Part shown: positions 44,316 to 53,214 of the stretch, one piece after another
Position numbering within the stretch: the first letter of the stretch is position 1
Layout of the letters: each line of letters starts with the position of its first letter
Assembly (NCBI GenBank): GCA_025465535.1
Contig: JAODMY010000054.1
Span: 1-57,767, forward strand
From: Glaciihabitans sp.
Lineage (GTDB): Bacteria > Actinomycetota > Actinomycetes > Actinomycetales > Microbacteriaceae
Length of the DNA: 57,767 nucleotides
Direction of reading: 5' to 3'
Made by a program: the position numbers and the translations under genes
The notes under the pieces: model-generated
What the model saw: only the letters and a program-made list of their open reading frames with translations
What the model was told of the DNA's origin: nothing
Databases searched by the model: none

Positions 44316-45883
44316 TACTTGCTCACCTCGTGGCTCTCGCTGCGGCCGGGTTCTGACACGCCGTCCACATAGTCCGGATCGACGTCCAGCGTTTTCGCAC
44401 CGCGGTTACTCGGGACTCCGGATGCCTCGGCCGAAGCGAAGTCGCCCCGCGCGTAGTCGGAGTCGGCGCCGGTAAGGTCCCACGGCGAGCTCAGCGTCCC
44501 TCGGATCGCGGTGGCCGCGGCAACGAGCGGCGAGACGAGGTGCGTGCGACCGCCCTTGCCCTGGCGTCCCTCGAAGTTGCGGTTGGACGTGGATGCGCAG
44601 CGCTCCCCCGGAGCCAGCTGGTCCGGGTTCATGCCGAGGCACATCGAGCATCCGGCGAAACGCCACTCCGCCCCGAACTCTTCGACGATCTTGTCGATGC
44701 CTTCGGCTTCGGCCTCGATGCGCACGCGGGCACTGCCCGGAACGACCATGACTCGAACGCCGTCGGCCTTCTTCTGGCCCTTGATGATGGAGGCGAACGC
44801 GCGGAGGTCTTCGATGCGGCTATTGGTGCACGATCCCATGAAGACGGCGTCCACGTGGATGTCCTTCATGCGCGTCCCTGCAGCGAGGTCCATGTACTCG
44901 AGTGCGCGTGTGGCCGAGGCCTGCTCGTTCGGGTCGCTGTAGCTGGACGGCTCCGGGATCGTGTCACTCAGCGAAACGCCCTGCCCGGGGTTGGTGCCCC
45001 AGGTGACGAAAGGCTCGAGTTCGTTGGCGTCGAGGTAGACCTCGGCGTCGAACACGGCGTCGTCATCGCTCTTGAGCGTCTCCCAGTACTCGACTGCGGC
45101 ATCCCACTCCGCACCCTCCGGCGCGTGCGGACGGCCCTTGAGGTAGTCGTATGTGGTCTGGTCCGGAGCGACCATTCCGGCGCGTGCGCCCGCCTCGATC
45201 GACATGTTGCAGATGGTCATGCGGCCATCCATCGACAGCGAGCGGATGGCGCTACCGCGGTATTCGAGGACATAGCCCTGGCCACCGCCCGTGCCGATCT
45301 TCGCGATGACCGCGAGGATGATGTCTTTCGCCGTGACGCCGGGACGAAGCTCGCCCTCGACCGTGATGGCCATGGTCTTGAACGCCTGCAGCGGCAGGGT
45401 CTGCGTAGCGAGCACGTGCTCGACCTCGCTCGTGCCGATTCCGATGCCCATGGCACCGAACGCGCCGTGCGTGCTGGTGTGGCTATCGCCGCAGACGACC
45501 GTGACGCCGGGCATCGTGAGGCCGAGCTGCGGACCGACGACGTGCACGATGCCCTGCTCGATGTCGCCGAGCGAGTGAAGTCGAATGCCGAACTCGGCCG
45601 CGTTCTTGCGAAGCGTGTCGATCTGGGTCCGGCTGGTCAGGTCGACGATGGGCTTGTCGATCGCGAGCGTTGGGGTGTTGTGGTCCTCGGTCGCGATCGT
45701 GAGATCCGGGCGACGAACCTGCCTGCCGGCCATGCGAAGGCCGTCGAAGGCCTGCGGGCTCGTGACCTCGTGCACCAGGTGAAGGTCGATGTAGATGAGG
45801 TCCGGCGACCCGTCCTCGCCTTTAACGACGAGGTGGTCTTCCCAGACTTTTTCAGCGAGGGTTTTGGGAGTGCGATTGTTCAT
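44315..45883 (-). CDS. leuC: 3-isopropylmalate dehydratase large subunit
   Basis: LeuC carries the 4Fe-4S cluster of isopropylmalate isomerase in leucine synthesis. The 522-residue protein has [33 protein letters not shown] and [10 protein letters not shown], whose cysteines bind the cluster. The C-terminal tail after [13 protein letters not shown] is about 40 residues longer than usual and Asp/Ser-rich. The ATG at 45883 gives [17 protein letters not shown], the typical head. A leader peptide and hairpin lie just upstream, so leucine supply probably controls the whole transcript. Confidence 0.97.
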   Translation of the reverse strand: MNNRTPKTLAEKVWEDHLVVKGEDGSPDLIYIDLHLVHEVTSPQAFDGLRMAGRQVRRPDLTIATEDHNTPTLAIDKPIVDLTSRTQIDTLRKNAAEFGIRLHSLGDIEQGIVHVVGPQLGLTMPGVTVVCGDSHTSTHGAFGAMGIGIGTSEVEHVLATQTLPLQAFKTMAITVEGELRPGVTAKDIILAVIAKIGTGGGQGYVLEYRGSAIRSLSMDGRMTICNMSIEAGARAGMVAPDQTTYDYLKGRPHAPEGAEWDAAVEYWETLKSDDDAVFDAEVYLDANELEPFVTWGTNPGQGVSLSDTIPEPSSYSDPNEQASATRALEYMDLAAGTRMKDIHVDAVFMGSCTNSRIEDLRAFASIIKGQKKADGVRVMVVPGSARVRIEAEAEGIDKIVEEFGAEWRFAGCSMCLGMNPDQLAPGERCASTSNRNFEGRQGKGGRTHLVSPLVAAATAIRGTLSSPWDLTGADSDYARGDFASAEASGVPSNRGAKTLDVDPDYVDGVSEPGRSESHEVSK

Positions 45884-45911
45884 TGTCTTCGGTCTTTCTT
45901 CATCTCGATGG

Positions 45912-46001
45912 TCAGCCAACGACGGGACTCCGCGACGAGTGAGGCCTGAGGATTAGGACTCGTCGCGGCGACGAAGAAGAAGCCGATCGAACTGCATTCA
46001 T
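45912..46001 (-). CDS. leu leader peptide (29 residues) with Val-Leu-Ile-Leu codons
   Basis: The frame starts ATG at 46001, runs MNAVRSAS then [17 protein letters not shown], and stops TGA at 45912, 28 bp before leuC. Four consecutive codons GTC-CTA-ATC-CTC encode all three branched-chain amino acids and include CTA, rare at this GC content. It overlaps an 11-bp hairpin whose loop holds these codons. Position, codons and structure together fit an attenuation leader. Confidence 0.8.
   Translation of the reverse strand: MNAVRSASSSSPRRVLILRPHSSRSPVVG
45930..45968 (-). promoter_or_regulatory. leuC attenuator hairpin
   Basis: In the RNA CCGCGACGAGT pairs perfectly with ACTCGTCGCGG (11 bp) around a 17-base loop that carries the Leu and Ile codons of the leader peptide. 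A ribosome stalled at those codons would break the stem. A second possible pairing joins TCGGCTTCTTCTTC in the leader to GAAGAAAGACCGA just before leuC, which includes its ribosome-site region. No T-run follows. Confidence 0.65.
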
Positions 46002-46049
46002 CGAGGTTATCATCGGTCTGCTCGGCAATGCTGGCACTCGGGTGAAGCC

Positions 46050-47042
46050 TTAGGCCGCGTCGCTTTTCTTCGACCGACCACGGTCGATCCGTAGCCTGAT
46101 GAGGCTCGCGCCAACCGCCAGAGCCATTGCCACGACGATCACAATGAGCGACGTCAGGGTTCCGATCTCGGGCGCCCAGTCGACCGCGTGGCCGCCATTG
46201 AGGAACGGCACCTCGTTTTCGTGCAGCGCGTGCAGGATCAGCTTGACCGCGATGAACGCGAGGATCGCGGCGATCCCGTAGCTCAGATAGACCAGCTTGT
46301 TGATGAGATTGCCAAGCAGGAAGTACAGCTGTCGCAGCCCCATGAGTGCGAACAGGTTGGCGGCGAAAACGATGAAGGCGTCCTGTGTGATGCCGAAGAT
46401 CGCCGGGATCGAGTCGAGGGCGAAGACCAGGTCGGTCGTTCCGAGCGCGATGAACACCACGAGGATCGGCGTGAACGAGCGCTTGCCGTCGACCTCTGTC
46501 GTCAGCCGCGATCCGTCGAAGTGTGTCGTGATCGGGATGCGCTTGCGCAGGAAACGGATGACGCCGCTCTCGGTTTCCTCGGTCTCGTTCGAACTCGAGA
46601 AGAGCTGCTGCACCGCCGTGTAGAGAAGGAAGGCGCCGAAAATGTAGAAGATCCAGCTGAAGTTCTGGATGAGCGCTGCGCCGAGAAGGATGAAGACGCC
46701 GCGCAGCACGAGCGCGATGATGATCCCGATCAGCAACACCTGCTGCTGCAGCTGCTTCGGCACGGCGAACCTCGCCATGATGATCACGAAGACGAACAGG
46801 TTGTCGATGCTCAGGCTGTACTCGGTCAGCCAGCCCGCGATGAACTGTCCAGCCGAATCTGCTCCGCTCACGAAGAAGAGCAGCACAGCGAAGGCGAGCG
46901 CGAGCGAGACGTAGAACCCGATCCACATTCCGGATTCCCGCGCCGACGGCAGGTGCGGCCGACGATACGCCAGCACGAGGTCGCCAACGATCACGAGCAC
47001 CATGACCGCGAGCGAGCCGATTTCAAGCCAGGCGGGTATCAA
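46050..47042 (-). CDS. TerC/Alx family membrane protein
   Basis: The 330-residue protein has about eight to nine transmembrane helices and the TerC hallmarks LTEYSLSIDNLFVFVIIM and LVFALDSIPAIFGIT, each with a buried Asp. Relatives are linked to manganese export or metal handling of exported proteins and to tellurite resistance. No yybP-ykoY type riboswitch was seen in the 46 bp upstream. It lies between the iron transporter and the leu operon in the same direction. Confidence 0.92.
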   Translation of the reverse strand: MIPAWLEIGSLAVMVLVIVGDLVLAYRRPHLPSARESGMWIGFYVSLALAFAVLLFFVSGADSAGQFIAGWLTEYSLSIDNLFVFVIIMARFAVPKQLQQQVLLIGIIIALVLRGVFILLGAALIQNFSWIFYIFGAFLLYTAVQQLFSSSNETEETESGVIRFLRKRIPITTHFDGSRLTTEVDGKRSFTPILVVFIALGTTDLVFALDSIPAIFGITQDAFIVFAANLFALMGLRQLYFLLGNLINKLVYLSYGIAAILAFIAVKLILHALHENEVPFLNGGHAVDWAPEIGTLTSLIVIVVAMALAVGASLIRLRIDRGRSKKSDAA

Positions 47043-47088
47043 GTGGGGGCATCCTCAGTTCGAGTTTCGAGCGTACCGGGTGCGCGAC

Positions 47089-48117
47089 TCACTCGGCGAG
47101 GACGACCGCCGATCCCTCCACGGTCAGCCAGGTTGCGTCCCCCGCCCTTGCCGCACTGCCCCCATCGACGCGGGCGACGATGGCGACGTCCGGCTCGGTT
47201 TCGAGCGCGAGGTGCACCAGCGCGTCGTGGCCGTAGAAGTCGAACTGCACGACGCGGGCCGCCACGGATGCCGGAACCGAGTGATCGTGCAGCCGCACCT
47301 GTTCGGCGCGAACCATGACAACTCCGCTTCCGGATGCCGCTTCCGCGGTAAGCGCAAGCTCGCCAAGCACCGAGTGCGCGATGTCGTTCTCGAGCCGCGC
47401 CTGCAGCACGTTGATCTCGCCGAGGTGAGCGGCGGCGGCTTCGTTCGGCGGCGAGGTGTAGAGCCCCCGCGGTGTCGAGAGCGCGAGGACGCGGCCGCCC
47501 GAAAGCACCGCGACCTGGTCAGCCATCGAGAGCGCCTCATCCTGATCGTGGGTCACGACGATGCTGGTCGTGCCCGTCTCGGAGAGGATGCGCGCGACGT
47601 CCCGCCGCACACTCAGCCGCAGCGACGCATCGAGCGAGGAGAACGGCTCGTCGAGAAGGACCACCCGCGGTCGTACGGCGAGCGCCCGCGCGAGGGCGAC
47701 TCTCTGCTGCTGCCCGCCGGAGAGTTCGTGTGGTCGACGATCGGCAAATCCGCCAAGTCCGACCATCTCGAGGTAGTCGAGCGCCCGGCTGCGGTCGTGT
47801 CGCGGCAGGCCGAACCCGACGTTGCCCGCGGCGCTGAGGTGGGGAAAGAGCGCGCCATCCTGTGGCACGTAGCCGATTCCGCGATGCTGTGCGTGGACGA
47901 CGGTGTTGGTGTCATCCATGATGATTCCGTCGATGCTCAGCGAGCCCGCGTCGAGGTGTTCGAAGCCCGCGATGATCCGCAGCAGCGTGGTCTTGCCGCT
48001 TCCCGAGCTGCCGAGGATGGCGGTCATCGAGCCCTCGGCAACCGACAGGTTCACACCGTCCAGCACCGGTGTCGGACCGAAATGCTTCGATGCCGAACTG
48101 ATCTCGATCGTGCTCAC
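47089..48117 (-). CDS. iron ABC transporter ATP-binding protein (FbpC-like)
   Basis: The 342-residue ATPase has Walker A GSSGSGKTTLL, signature ELSGGQQQRVALARAL, Walker B VVLLDEPFSSLD and switch VVTHDQDEA, plus a C-terminal TOBE region (MVRAEQVRLHD). It powers the permease encoded upstream; its ATG overlaps the permease stop by 4 bp. Ferric iron is the likely substrate given the DtxR box; spermidine or thiamine types are less likely. Confidence 0.92.
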   Translation of the reverse strand: MSTIEISSASKHFGPTPVLDGVNLSVAEGSMTAILGSSGSGKTTLLRIIAGFEHLDAGSLSIDGIIMDDTNTVVHAQHRGIGYVPQDGALFPHLSAAGNVGFGLPRHDRSRALDYLEMVGLGGFADRRPHELSGGQQQRVALARALAVRPRVVLLDEPFSSLDASLRLSVRRDVARILSETGTTSIVVTHDQDEALSMADQVAVLSGGRVLALSTPRGLYTSPPNEAAAAHLGEINVLQARLENDIAHSVLGELALTAEAASGSGVVMVRAEQVRLHDHSVPASVAARVVQFDFYGHDALVHLALETEPDVAIVARVDGGSAARAGDATWLTVEGSAVVLAE

Positions 48118-49649
48118 GAGCGCTGCCCCAATCGGTCGAACCAGAGCGCGAGCAGCGCTCCGGGAATCATGGCGATGGCAATGACGACGAGTCCGTAGGG
48201 AGCCGCCGCGCCGTAGGCCGTCTCGCTCTGGAAAGCCCAGAACTGTGTCGTCAAAGTCTCAACGCCGAGCGGCGCAAGCACGAGAGTCGCCGTCAACTCG
48301 GTGGTCGAGGTCAGGAACACGAGGCAGAACCCCGCGATGATTCCCGGCAGGACGAGCGGAAGAGTCACTCTGGCAAACACGAAGGATGCGCTCCGACCGA
48401 GTGAGCGTCCGACGTCCGGAAGGACCGCCGGCACCTGAAGCATCGATGTCCTCATGCAGCTGAGGGCGAGCGGGAACGAGAGCAGGGCGTAGGCAATTAT
48501 CAGCAGCGTGCTGGTCTCGTAGATGCCGTACGCGAAGTTGACCGCGAAAAAAGCCAGGCTCAGCGCGATCACCACTCCTGGCAGCGCGAGCGTCACGTAG
48601 GTGCTGCGCTCGATCAGTCGCGCGAACAGGTTGGATTGCCGCGCGGACAGGTACGAGATCGGAAGCGCGAGTACGACGGCAAGCGCGGCGCCGGCCGCAC
48701 AGTAGCCCACCGTCGCGCCGGTCGCCTGCAGGAGGGTGGCCTGGGCTGGCAGCGTGGTGTGCTGGCTGCTCGACAGCCAATAGATGAGCGTGCCGATCGG
48801 GACGGCAACCGCGACAAGCACAAGCACGACGAGTCCGCTGGTGACCCCGATCGCCTTCCGCCCGAGTGGCATGCGCGAGGCACGCCGAATAGATGTCGTG
48901 GCCGTTGCCGCCGCGCCTGAGACGAAGGTCTCCGCGCCCAACACCAGCAGCCCGAGCACGACGAGCGGGAACGACAGCGCACCGGCGCCAGAAGGATTGA
49001 ACTTGAATTCGGTGAACACTTCGGTCGTGAACGTCTGGAAGCGAAGGATCTCGAACGCGCCATACTCCGAGATCAGGATGAGCACGACGAGCAGGCTTCC
49101 GCTGAGGATCGCGGTGCGAACTACGGGCAGCACGACGCGCCAAAAGATCGCGAACGATCCGAGTCCGAGGCTCCGCGCGCTCTCCTCCGTGGCCGGATTC
49201 ATCCGCCGAAGGGATGCCGCAACCGGAAGGTATACGAGGGGATACGTTGACATCGTCATGACAAGGATGGATGCCGCAAGTGGCTGGGCAGTCGGCGCAA
49301 TCGAGTGCCAGGCGTAGGCGACCACGAAGTCGGGCATCGCGATCGGAAGCACGAGAACCACGGTCCACACCCGCCGAAGTGGAAGCTGCGTCTTCTCGGT
49401 AAACCACGCTGCCGCGGTTCCGAGGATGGCGGCAAGCGGCGCAACCGTGATCACCAACACCACCGTGTTCACGAGCAGTGTCAGCGAACGAGCACGGAAA
49501 AGCACCGTGCTGAATTCGGCCCAGCCTGCCTGTTGCGCATCCAGCACAAGTGAGACGAGGGGCAGCAAAAGTACGATGGCGATCGCCCCGGCGATGATCG
49601 TCAGCGCGCGATTGGGCCGGGTTCGCACGGCACTGCGGACGACGGTCAC
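48114..49649 (-). CDS. iron ABC transporter permease (FbpB-like, two permease domains)
   Basis: The 511-residue permease has about twelve helices in two binding-protein-dependent transport modules. Each has an EAA-type loop (EESARSLGLGSFAIFWRVVLP, and PDVGRSLGRSASFVFARVTLP). Such fused permeases are typical of Fbp/Sfu ferric systems. It lies 44 bp after the substrate-binding protein gene. Confidence 0.92.
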   Translation of the reverse strand: MTVVRSAVRTRPNRALTIIAGAIAIVLLLPLVSLVLDAQQAGWAEFSTVLFRARSLTLLVNTVVLVITVAPLAAILGTAAAWFTEKTQLPLRRVWTVVLVLPIAMPDFVVAYAWHSIAPTAQPLAASILVMTMSTYPLVYLPVAASLRRMNPATEESARSLGLGSFAIFWRVVLPVVRTAILSGSLLVVLILISEYGAFEILRFQTFTTEVFTEFKFNPSGAGALSFPLVVLGLLVLGAETFVSGAAATATTSIRRASRMPLGRKAIGVTSGLVVLVLVAVAVPIGTLIYWLSSSQHTTLPAQATLLQATGATVGYCAAGAALAVVLALPISYLSARQSNLFARLIERSTYVTLALPGVVIALSLAFFAVNFAYGIYETSTLLIIAYALLSFPLALSCMRTSMLQVPAVLPDVGRSLGRSASFVFARVTLPLVLPGIIAGFCLVFLTSTTELTATLVLAPLGVETLTTQFWAFQSETAYGAAAPYGLVVIAIAMIPGALLALWFDRLGQRS

Positions 49650-49693
49650 CGCGGACCTCGATGCGTCGCTTTCGACTCGCGCGGGCAGACCAT

Positions 49694-50764
49694 TTAGAGC
49701 AGCTGCGCTTCCTGGAGAAGGCGCTTGGCGTCCTCACCGGTTCCGAACTCGGCTGGAGTGAACGTCGTCGACGGGTGCAGGTCGCGAAGCGGTGTGTCCG
49801 CGGAATTTGCCGCAACGCCCGCGGCCAACGGGTATTCGAAGCTGTCACTCTTTGCCAGGGTCTCCTGGCCGGCCTTGCTGGTAAGGAAGGCCACGAGCTT
49901 CTGCGCCGCAGCCTGGTGTGTACTCGACTTCAGAATTGCCGCTCCAGAGTAGGTCTTGAGGTAACCGGCGTCCCCCGCCGCAAAATACGACAGAGCCGAG
50001 TGGATGGACGAAGCACCCGTCTCTGCGCGAAGCCGGTCGAAGTAGTAGTGATTAATCAGGGCGATCTTGGCCGATCCGCTGTTCACGTCTGCCGTGAGGG
50101 TCTCGTTGTCCGGCACGACACCATTCGCGCCGGCGTTGGCCTTCAGCCCCTTCAACCAGGCGAGCGTCTTCGCGTCACCATAGGTGTGATCGACGGAGCT
50201 GACGATCGGCCAGAAATCCGTCTCCGCTGGCGCGATCTCGATCTTGCCCTTCCACCGTGGATCGGCGAGCTGCAGCACCGAGGTCGGCATTTCCGCGGCG
50301 GTCAAGTCCCGGGTGTTGTAGACGAGCGCACTCACGCGGGCGGAGACCGCGACCCAGTCGTCGTCTTTCGCGCTGTCCTGCGCTGGAACGTTCGCGAGGG
50401 TTGTCGAGTCGACTTTAGAGAGCATCCCGCGGTCGGCAAGCTGTTGCAGCCAGTTGGAATTCTCCGTGAAGAACACGTCGGCTGGTGACCGGGTGCCCTC
50501 CTGCTCGATCTTCGCGGTCAGGACGTCCTCGTCGTCATTATCGATCTTGACCTGGATGCCGGTCTGCTTGGTGAATGCCGCGACCAGTGCGGCCGTGGTC
50601 TGTTCGTGTTGCGCGTTATAGAGGACGAGCGTGGTGCTGCCACTCGAACCGGATGTCGCTGTACAGCCAGACAGGGCGAGGGCCAGCCCGATGACCCCGA
50701 CCGTGACCGCGGCGATGAGACGGCCCGAGCGGAGTGGGCCAGTAGGAGGCAAGACGGTGCGCAT
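49694..50764 (-). CDS. ferric-iron ABC transporter substrate-binding lipoprotein (FbpA-like)
   Basis: The 356-residue protein has a lipoprotein signal (VTVGVIGLALALSGC) and a periplasmic-type fold: TTLVLYNAQHEQTTAALVAA, DVFFTENSNWLQQLADRG and LINHYYFDRLRAE with the Tyr pair that binds iron in FbpA-type proteins. It should capture Fe3+ or its chelate outside the membrane. The promoter carries a DtxR-type box. Confidence 0.93.
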   Translation of the reverse strand: MRTVLPPTGPLRSGRLIAAVTVGVIGLALALSGCTATSGSSGSTTLVLYNAQHEQTTAALVAAFTKQTGIQVKIDNDDEDVLTAKIEQEGTRSPADVFFTENSNWLQQLADRGMLSKVDSTTLANVPAQDSAKDDDWVAVSARVSALVYNTRDLTAAEMPTSVLQLADPRWKGKIEIAPAETDFWPIVSSVDHTYGDAKTLAWLKGLKANAGANGVVPDNETLTADVNSGSAKIALINHYYFDRLRAETGASSIHSALSYFAAGDAGYLKTYSGAAILKSSTHQAAAQKLVAFLTSKAGQETLAKSDSFEYPLAAGVAANSADTPLRDLHPSTTFTPAEFGTGEDAKRLLQEAQLL

Positions 50765-50806
50765 GAAGTTGAGGTTCCTTGGAGTGAGGGACTGCCTCCA
50801 GCCGAC

Positions 50807-50825
50807 TTTGGTGAGGCTTACCTAA
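50807..50825. promoter_or_regulatory. DtxR/IdeR iron box
   Basis: TTTGGTGAGGCTTACCTAA matches the consensus TTAGGTTAGGCTAACCTAA at 16 of 19 positions. It lies 42 bp before the FbpA-like ATG, so the iron-bound repressor would shut the transporter off when iron is plentiful. Confidence 0.85.
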
Positions 50826-50878
50826 CAAAAGATACCCGATGCCGAGACGCCTCGCTGCCACTCCCCTAGTATCTACGT

Positions 50879-51244
50879 ATGCGCGCAGATAAGCAGATAT
50901 GCGGTCGGGATCCCGACAGCCAATTCGTCGAGCTCGCCGTTGAGGTGTTCGCCATGCTCGCGGATTCGACGAGAGTACGACTGATTCTCGCCCTGAAGGA
51001 CGGCGAGCAGTCGGTGAACCATCTTGCGGAGCTGGTCGACAAGTCTCCCGCCGCCGTATCTCAGCACCTCGCGAAGTTGCGCCTCGCAAGGATCGTCGCC
51101 ACACGGCAGGAAGGAACCCGCGTCTTTTACAGCCTCGAGAACGAGCACGCCAGCCAGCTGGTGTCCGACGCGATCTTCCAGGCCGAGCATTCCCTTGGCG
51201 GCGTCCCCCGCCACCACCACGAACGTAACGAGACGATCGCATGA
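50879..51244 (+). CDS. ArsR/SmtB metal-sensing repressor
   Basis: The 121-residue protein has the winged helix (HLAELVDKSPAAVSQHLAKL, VATRQEGTRVFYSLE) and a His/Asp-rich end: ASQLVSDAIFQAEHSL then GGVPRHHHE. That matches an alpha-5 zinc, cobalt or nickel site as in SmtB or NmtR. The ATG lies 6 bases after TAGTAT, so it is probably leaderless. Its stop overlaps the CDF transporter start (ATGA), so it likely represses that efflux gene. Confidence 0.9.
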   Translation: MRADKQICGRDPDSQFVELAVEVFAMLADSTRVRLILALKDGEQSVNHLAELVDKSPAAVSQHLAKLRLARIVATRQEGTRVFYSLENEHASQLVSDAIFQAEHSLGGVPRHHHERNETIA

Positions 51245-52293
51245 GTCACGACCACGATTCACACAACACCCGGGAACACAGTCACGAGCACGAGCACGAA
51301 CACGACCACGGGCCCCACGGCCATTCGCACCCAACCGGGGTAAAGGGCTTCCTTTACGGTCTCTTCGTTCCGCACAGCCACGACGCCGCCGACTCCATCG
51401 ATGACGCACTCGAGGCAAGCGTCGAGGGGGTCCGTGCGCTGAAAATCAGCCTGTTCATCCTTCTCGCAACGACGGTGCTGCAGTTCGCCGTCGTCCTCGT
51501 GAGCGGGTCCGTCGCGCTCCTTGCCGATACCATCCACAACTTCTCCGACGCTCTCACCGCGGTCCCGCTGTGGATCGCCTTTATCCTTGGCCGCCGGATT
51601 GCCACCCGCAGATACACCTACGGGTATGGGCGCGCCGAGGACCTCGCCGGTCTCTTCATCGTCGCCGTCGTTGCCCTGTCGGCGATCGTCGCGGCGTGGC
51701 AGTCGATCACGCGACTCATCCATCCGCACACCCTGCACAACCTCTGGTGGGTTGTCGCAGCGGGCCTGATCGGATTCCTCGGAAACGAAGCAGTGGCCAT
51801 TTACCGGATCAGGGTGGGCCAGCGCATTGGATCGGCCGCGCTCGTTGCGGACGGCGTTCACGCCCGCCTCGACGGCTTCACCTCACTTGCCGTCGTCCTC
51901 GGCGCGGTCGGTGTGATGATCGGCTTCCCGCTTGCGGACCCCATCGTCGGGATCCTGATTTCGGCAGCCATCATCGTCTTGCTCTGGGGCACGGTTCGCA
52001 GTATCGGACGGCGACTCATGGACGGGATCGAACCCGAGCTTGTCGACCGCGCCCAGTCCACGCTTGAGCACACGCCCGGTGTGCTTGCGGTGCCGAAGGT
52101 CCAACTCCGCTGGGTCGGGCACCGCCTTCAAGGTGCGGCAACCCTGCTCGTCGCCAACATTCCCCTTTCGGCAGCTGACGAGATCGTGCACGAGGCTCAG
52201 CACCAGATCGCGCACGCCATCCCCAACCTGGACGAGATGACCCTGACGGCCACGAGCACGGCCTCTGCCTCGATGCCTCACTCGCACCACTAG
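51241..52293 (+). CDS. cation diffusion facilitator (zinc/cobalt efflux)
   Basis: The 350-residue CDF protein exports divalent metal in exchange for protons. It has a His-rich N-terminus (EHSHEHEHEHDH), six helices, the metal site pairs HNFSD (helix 2) and HARLD (helix 5), and a C-terminal metal-sensing domain with another His tail (MPHSHH). Zn2+ or Co2+ is the likely substrate, set by the repressor it overlaps. Confidence 0.94.
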   Translation: MSHDHDSHNTREHSHEHEHEHDHGPHGHSHPTGVKGFLYGLFVPHSHDAADSIDDALEASVEGVRALKISLFILLATTVLQFAVVLVSGSVALLADTIHNFSDALTAVPLWIAFILGRRIATRRYTYGYGRAEDLAGLFIVAVVALSAIVAAWQSITRLIHPHTLHNLWWVVAAGLIGFLGNEAVAIYRIRVGQRIGSAALVADGVHARLDGFTSLAVVLGAVGVMIGFPLADPIVGILISAAIIVLLWGTVRSIGRRLMDGIEPELVDRAQSTLEHTPGVLAVPKVQLRWVGHRLQGAATLLVANIPLSAADEIVHEAQHQIAHAIPNLDEMTLTATSTASASMPHSHH

Positions 52294-52324
52294 CGCGCAC
52301 CCGATCACCTGAGACAATCGGACG

Positions 52325-52930
52325 ATGTCACCCACGATCGCTTCGCGGCGCGAAGCCACGTTGGTCCGTCGCGGAAAGCTGCTCGAGTGGAGCACGCTCG
52401 GCTGGAACGTTGTGGGCGTCGTCGTTCTGGGATTCCTGGCCGCGTCGAGCTCATCCGTCGCGCTGCTCGGGTTCGGGATCGACAGCCTCATCGAAATTGC
52501 GGCGAGCGGGGTCGTCCTGTGGGAACTGTCCGGGACAGGGGAGCATCGCCAACGATTTGCCCTTCGCCTGATCGGCTTCGCATTCATCGCCCTGGCCGGA
52601 TACCTCCTCCTCCAGTCCGCAGCGGCCCTTGCAACCCAGCACCATGCCTCCCCCACCGCGGCCGGGATCGCCTGGACCGGGGTGACGGCGATCGTCATGT
52701 TTGGCCTCGCGTACGGAAAAACTCGCACCGGGCGCGCACTTGAGAACCCGGTGCTGGTCACCGAGGGCAAGGTCACCGTCATCGACGGCATCCTCGCGTG
52801 TGCGGTGCTTTTCGGGGTGGCACTCGATCTGCTGTTCGGCTGGTGGTGGGCGGATCCGATCGCCGGATGCGTGATCGTCTTCTACGCCGTTCGCGAGGCG
52901 GTCTCGATCTTCCGCTCGACCGCGAATTAG
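52325..52930 (+). CDS. cation efflux family membrane protein (transmembrane part only)
   Basis: The 201-residue protein has six helices of the cation-efflux type with GFGIDSLIEIAAS and TEGKVTVIDGILA at the metal-site positions, but lacks the C-terminal cytoplasmic domain. The helix-5 His is replaced (EGKVTVID). It could be a short homologue or act as partner of the CDF protein 31 bp upstream. The ATG lies 6 bases after GACAAT. Confidence 0.82.
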   Translation: MSPTIASRREATLVRRGKLLEWSTLGWNVVGVVVLGFLAASSSSVALLGFGIDSLIEIAASGVVLWELSGTGEHRQRFALRLIGFAFIALAGYLLLQSAAALATQHHASPTAAGIAWTGVTAIVMFGLAYGKTRTGRALENPVLVTEGKVTVIDGILACAVLFGVALDLLFGWWWADPIAGCVIVFYAVREAVSIFRSTAN

Positions 52931-52974
52931 CCCGGGACGTCGCGCTGCAAGGACCGTAAGCGGCATCTCTTTTC

Positions 52975-53072
52975 TTGCAAATCCTTGCAAGAAGCGCCCA
53001 CGTCACAGCGCCGAAAAAAGCTCAATTAGCGCCCAATCACCGGCTTGCAAGCGAATGACGCGATATTTGCAA
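52975..53072. promoter_or_regulatory. cluster of TTGCAA sites before the glucanase gene
   Basis: In the 284-bp AT-richer gap (52931-53214) TTGCAA occurs at 52975, 52985, 53045 and 53067, several within wider palindromes such as CTTGCAAG and TTTGCAAA. The core resembles operators of LacI-family sugar repressors, which would suit a polysaccharide hydrolase. The remaining gap holds no gene. A LacI gene is not in the window. Confidence 0.6.
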
Positions 53073-53214
53073 AAGAAATATGATTTTTGCGGCCAATTTT
53101 AAAACTCTTGCTCTCGCGTGCCTTCACGCAATAGCGTGCGAATGCAGCGACCCGAACGCTCACGTCCGACGGCCCCCGTCGTCGGACTCATCTCAATGAA
53201 GAGAGTGAGTCGAT

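Noticed and set aside
47043-47088. yybP-ykoY manganese riboswitch before terC
   Set aside because: The gap is only 46 bp and lacks the conserved riboswitch core.
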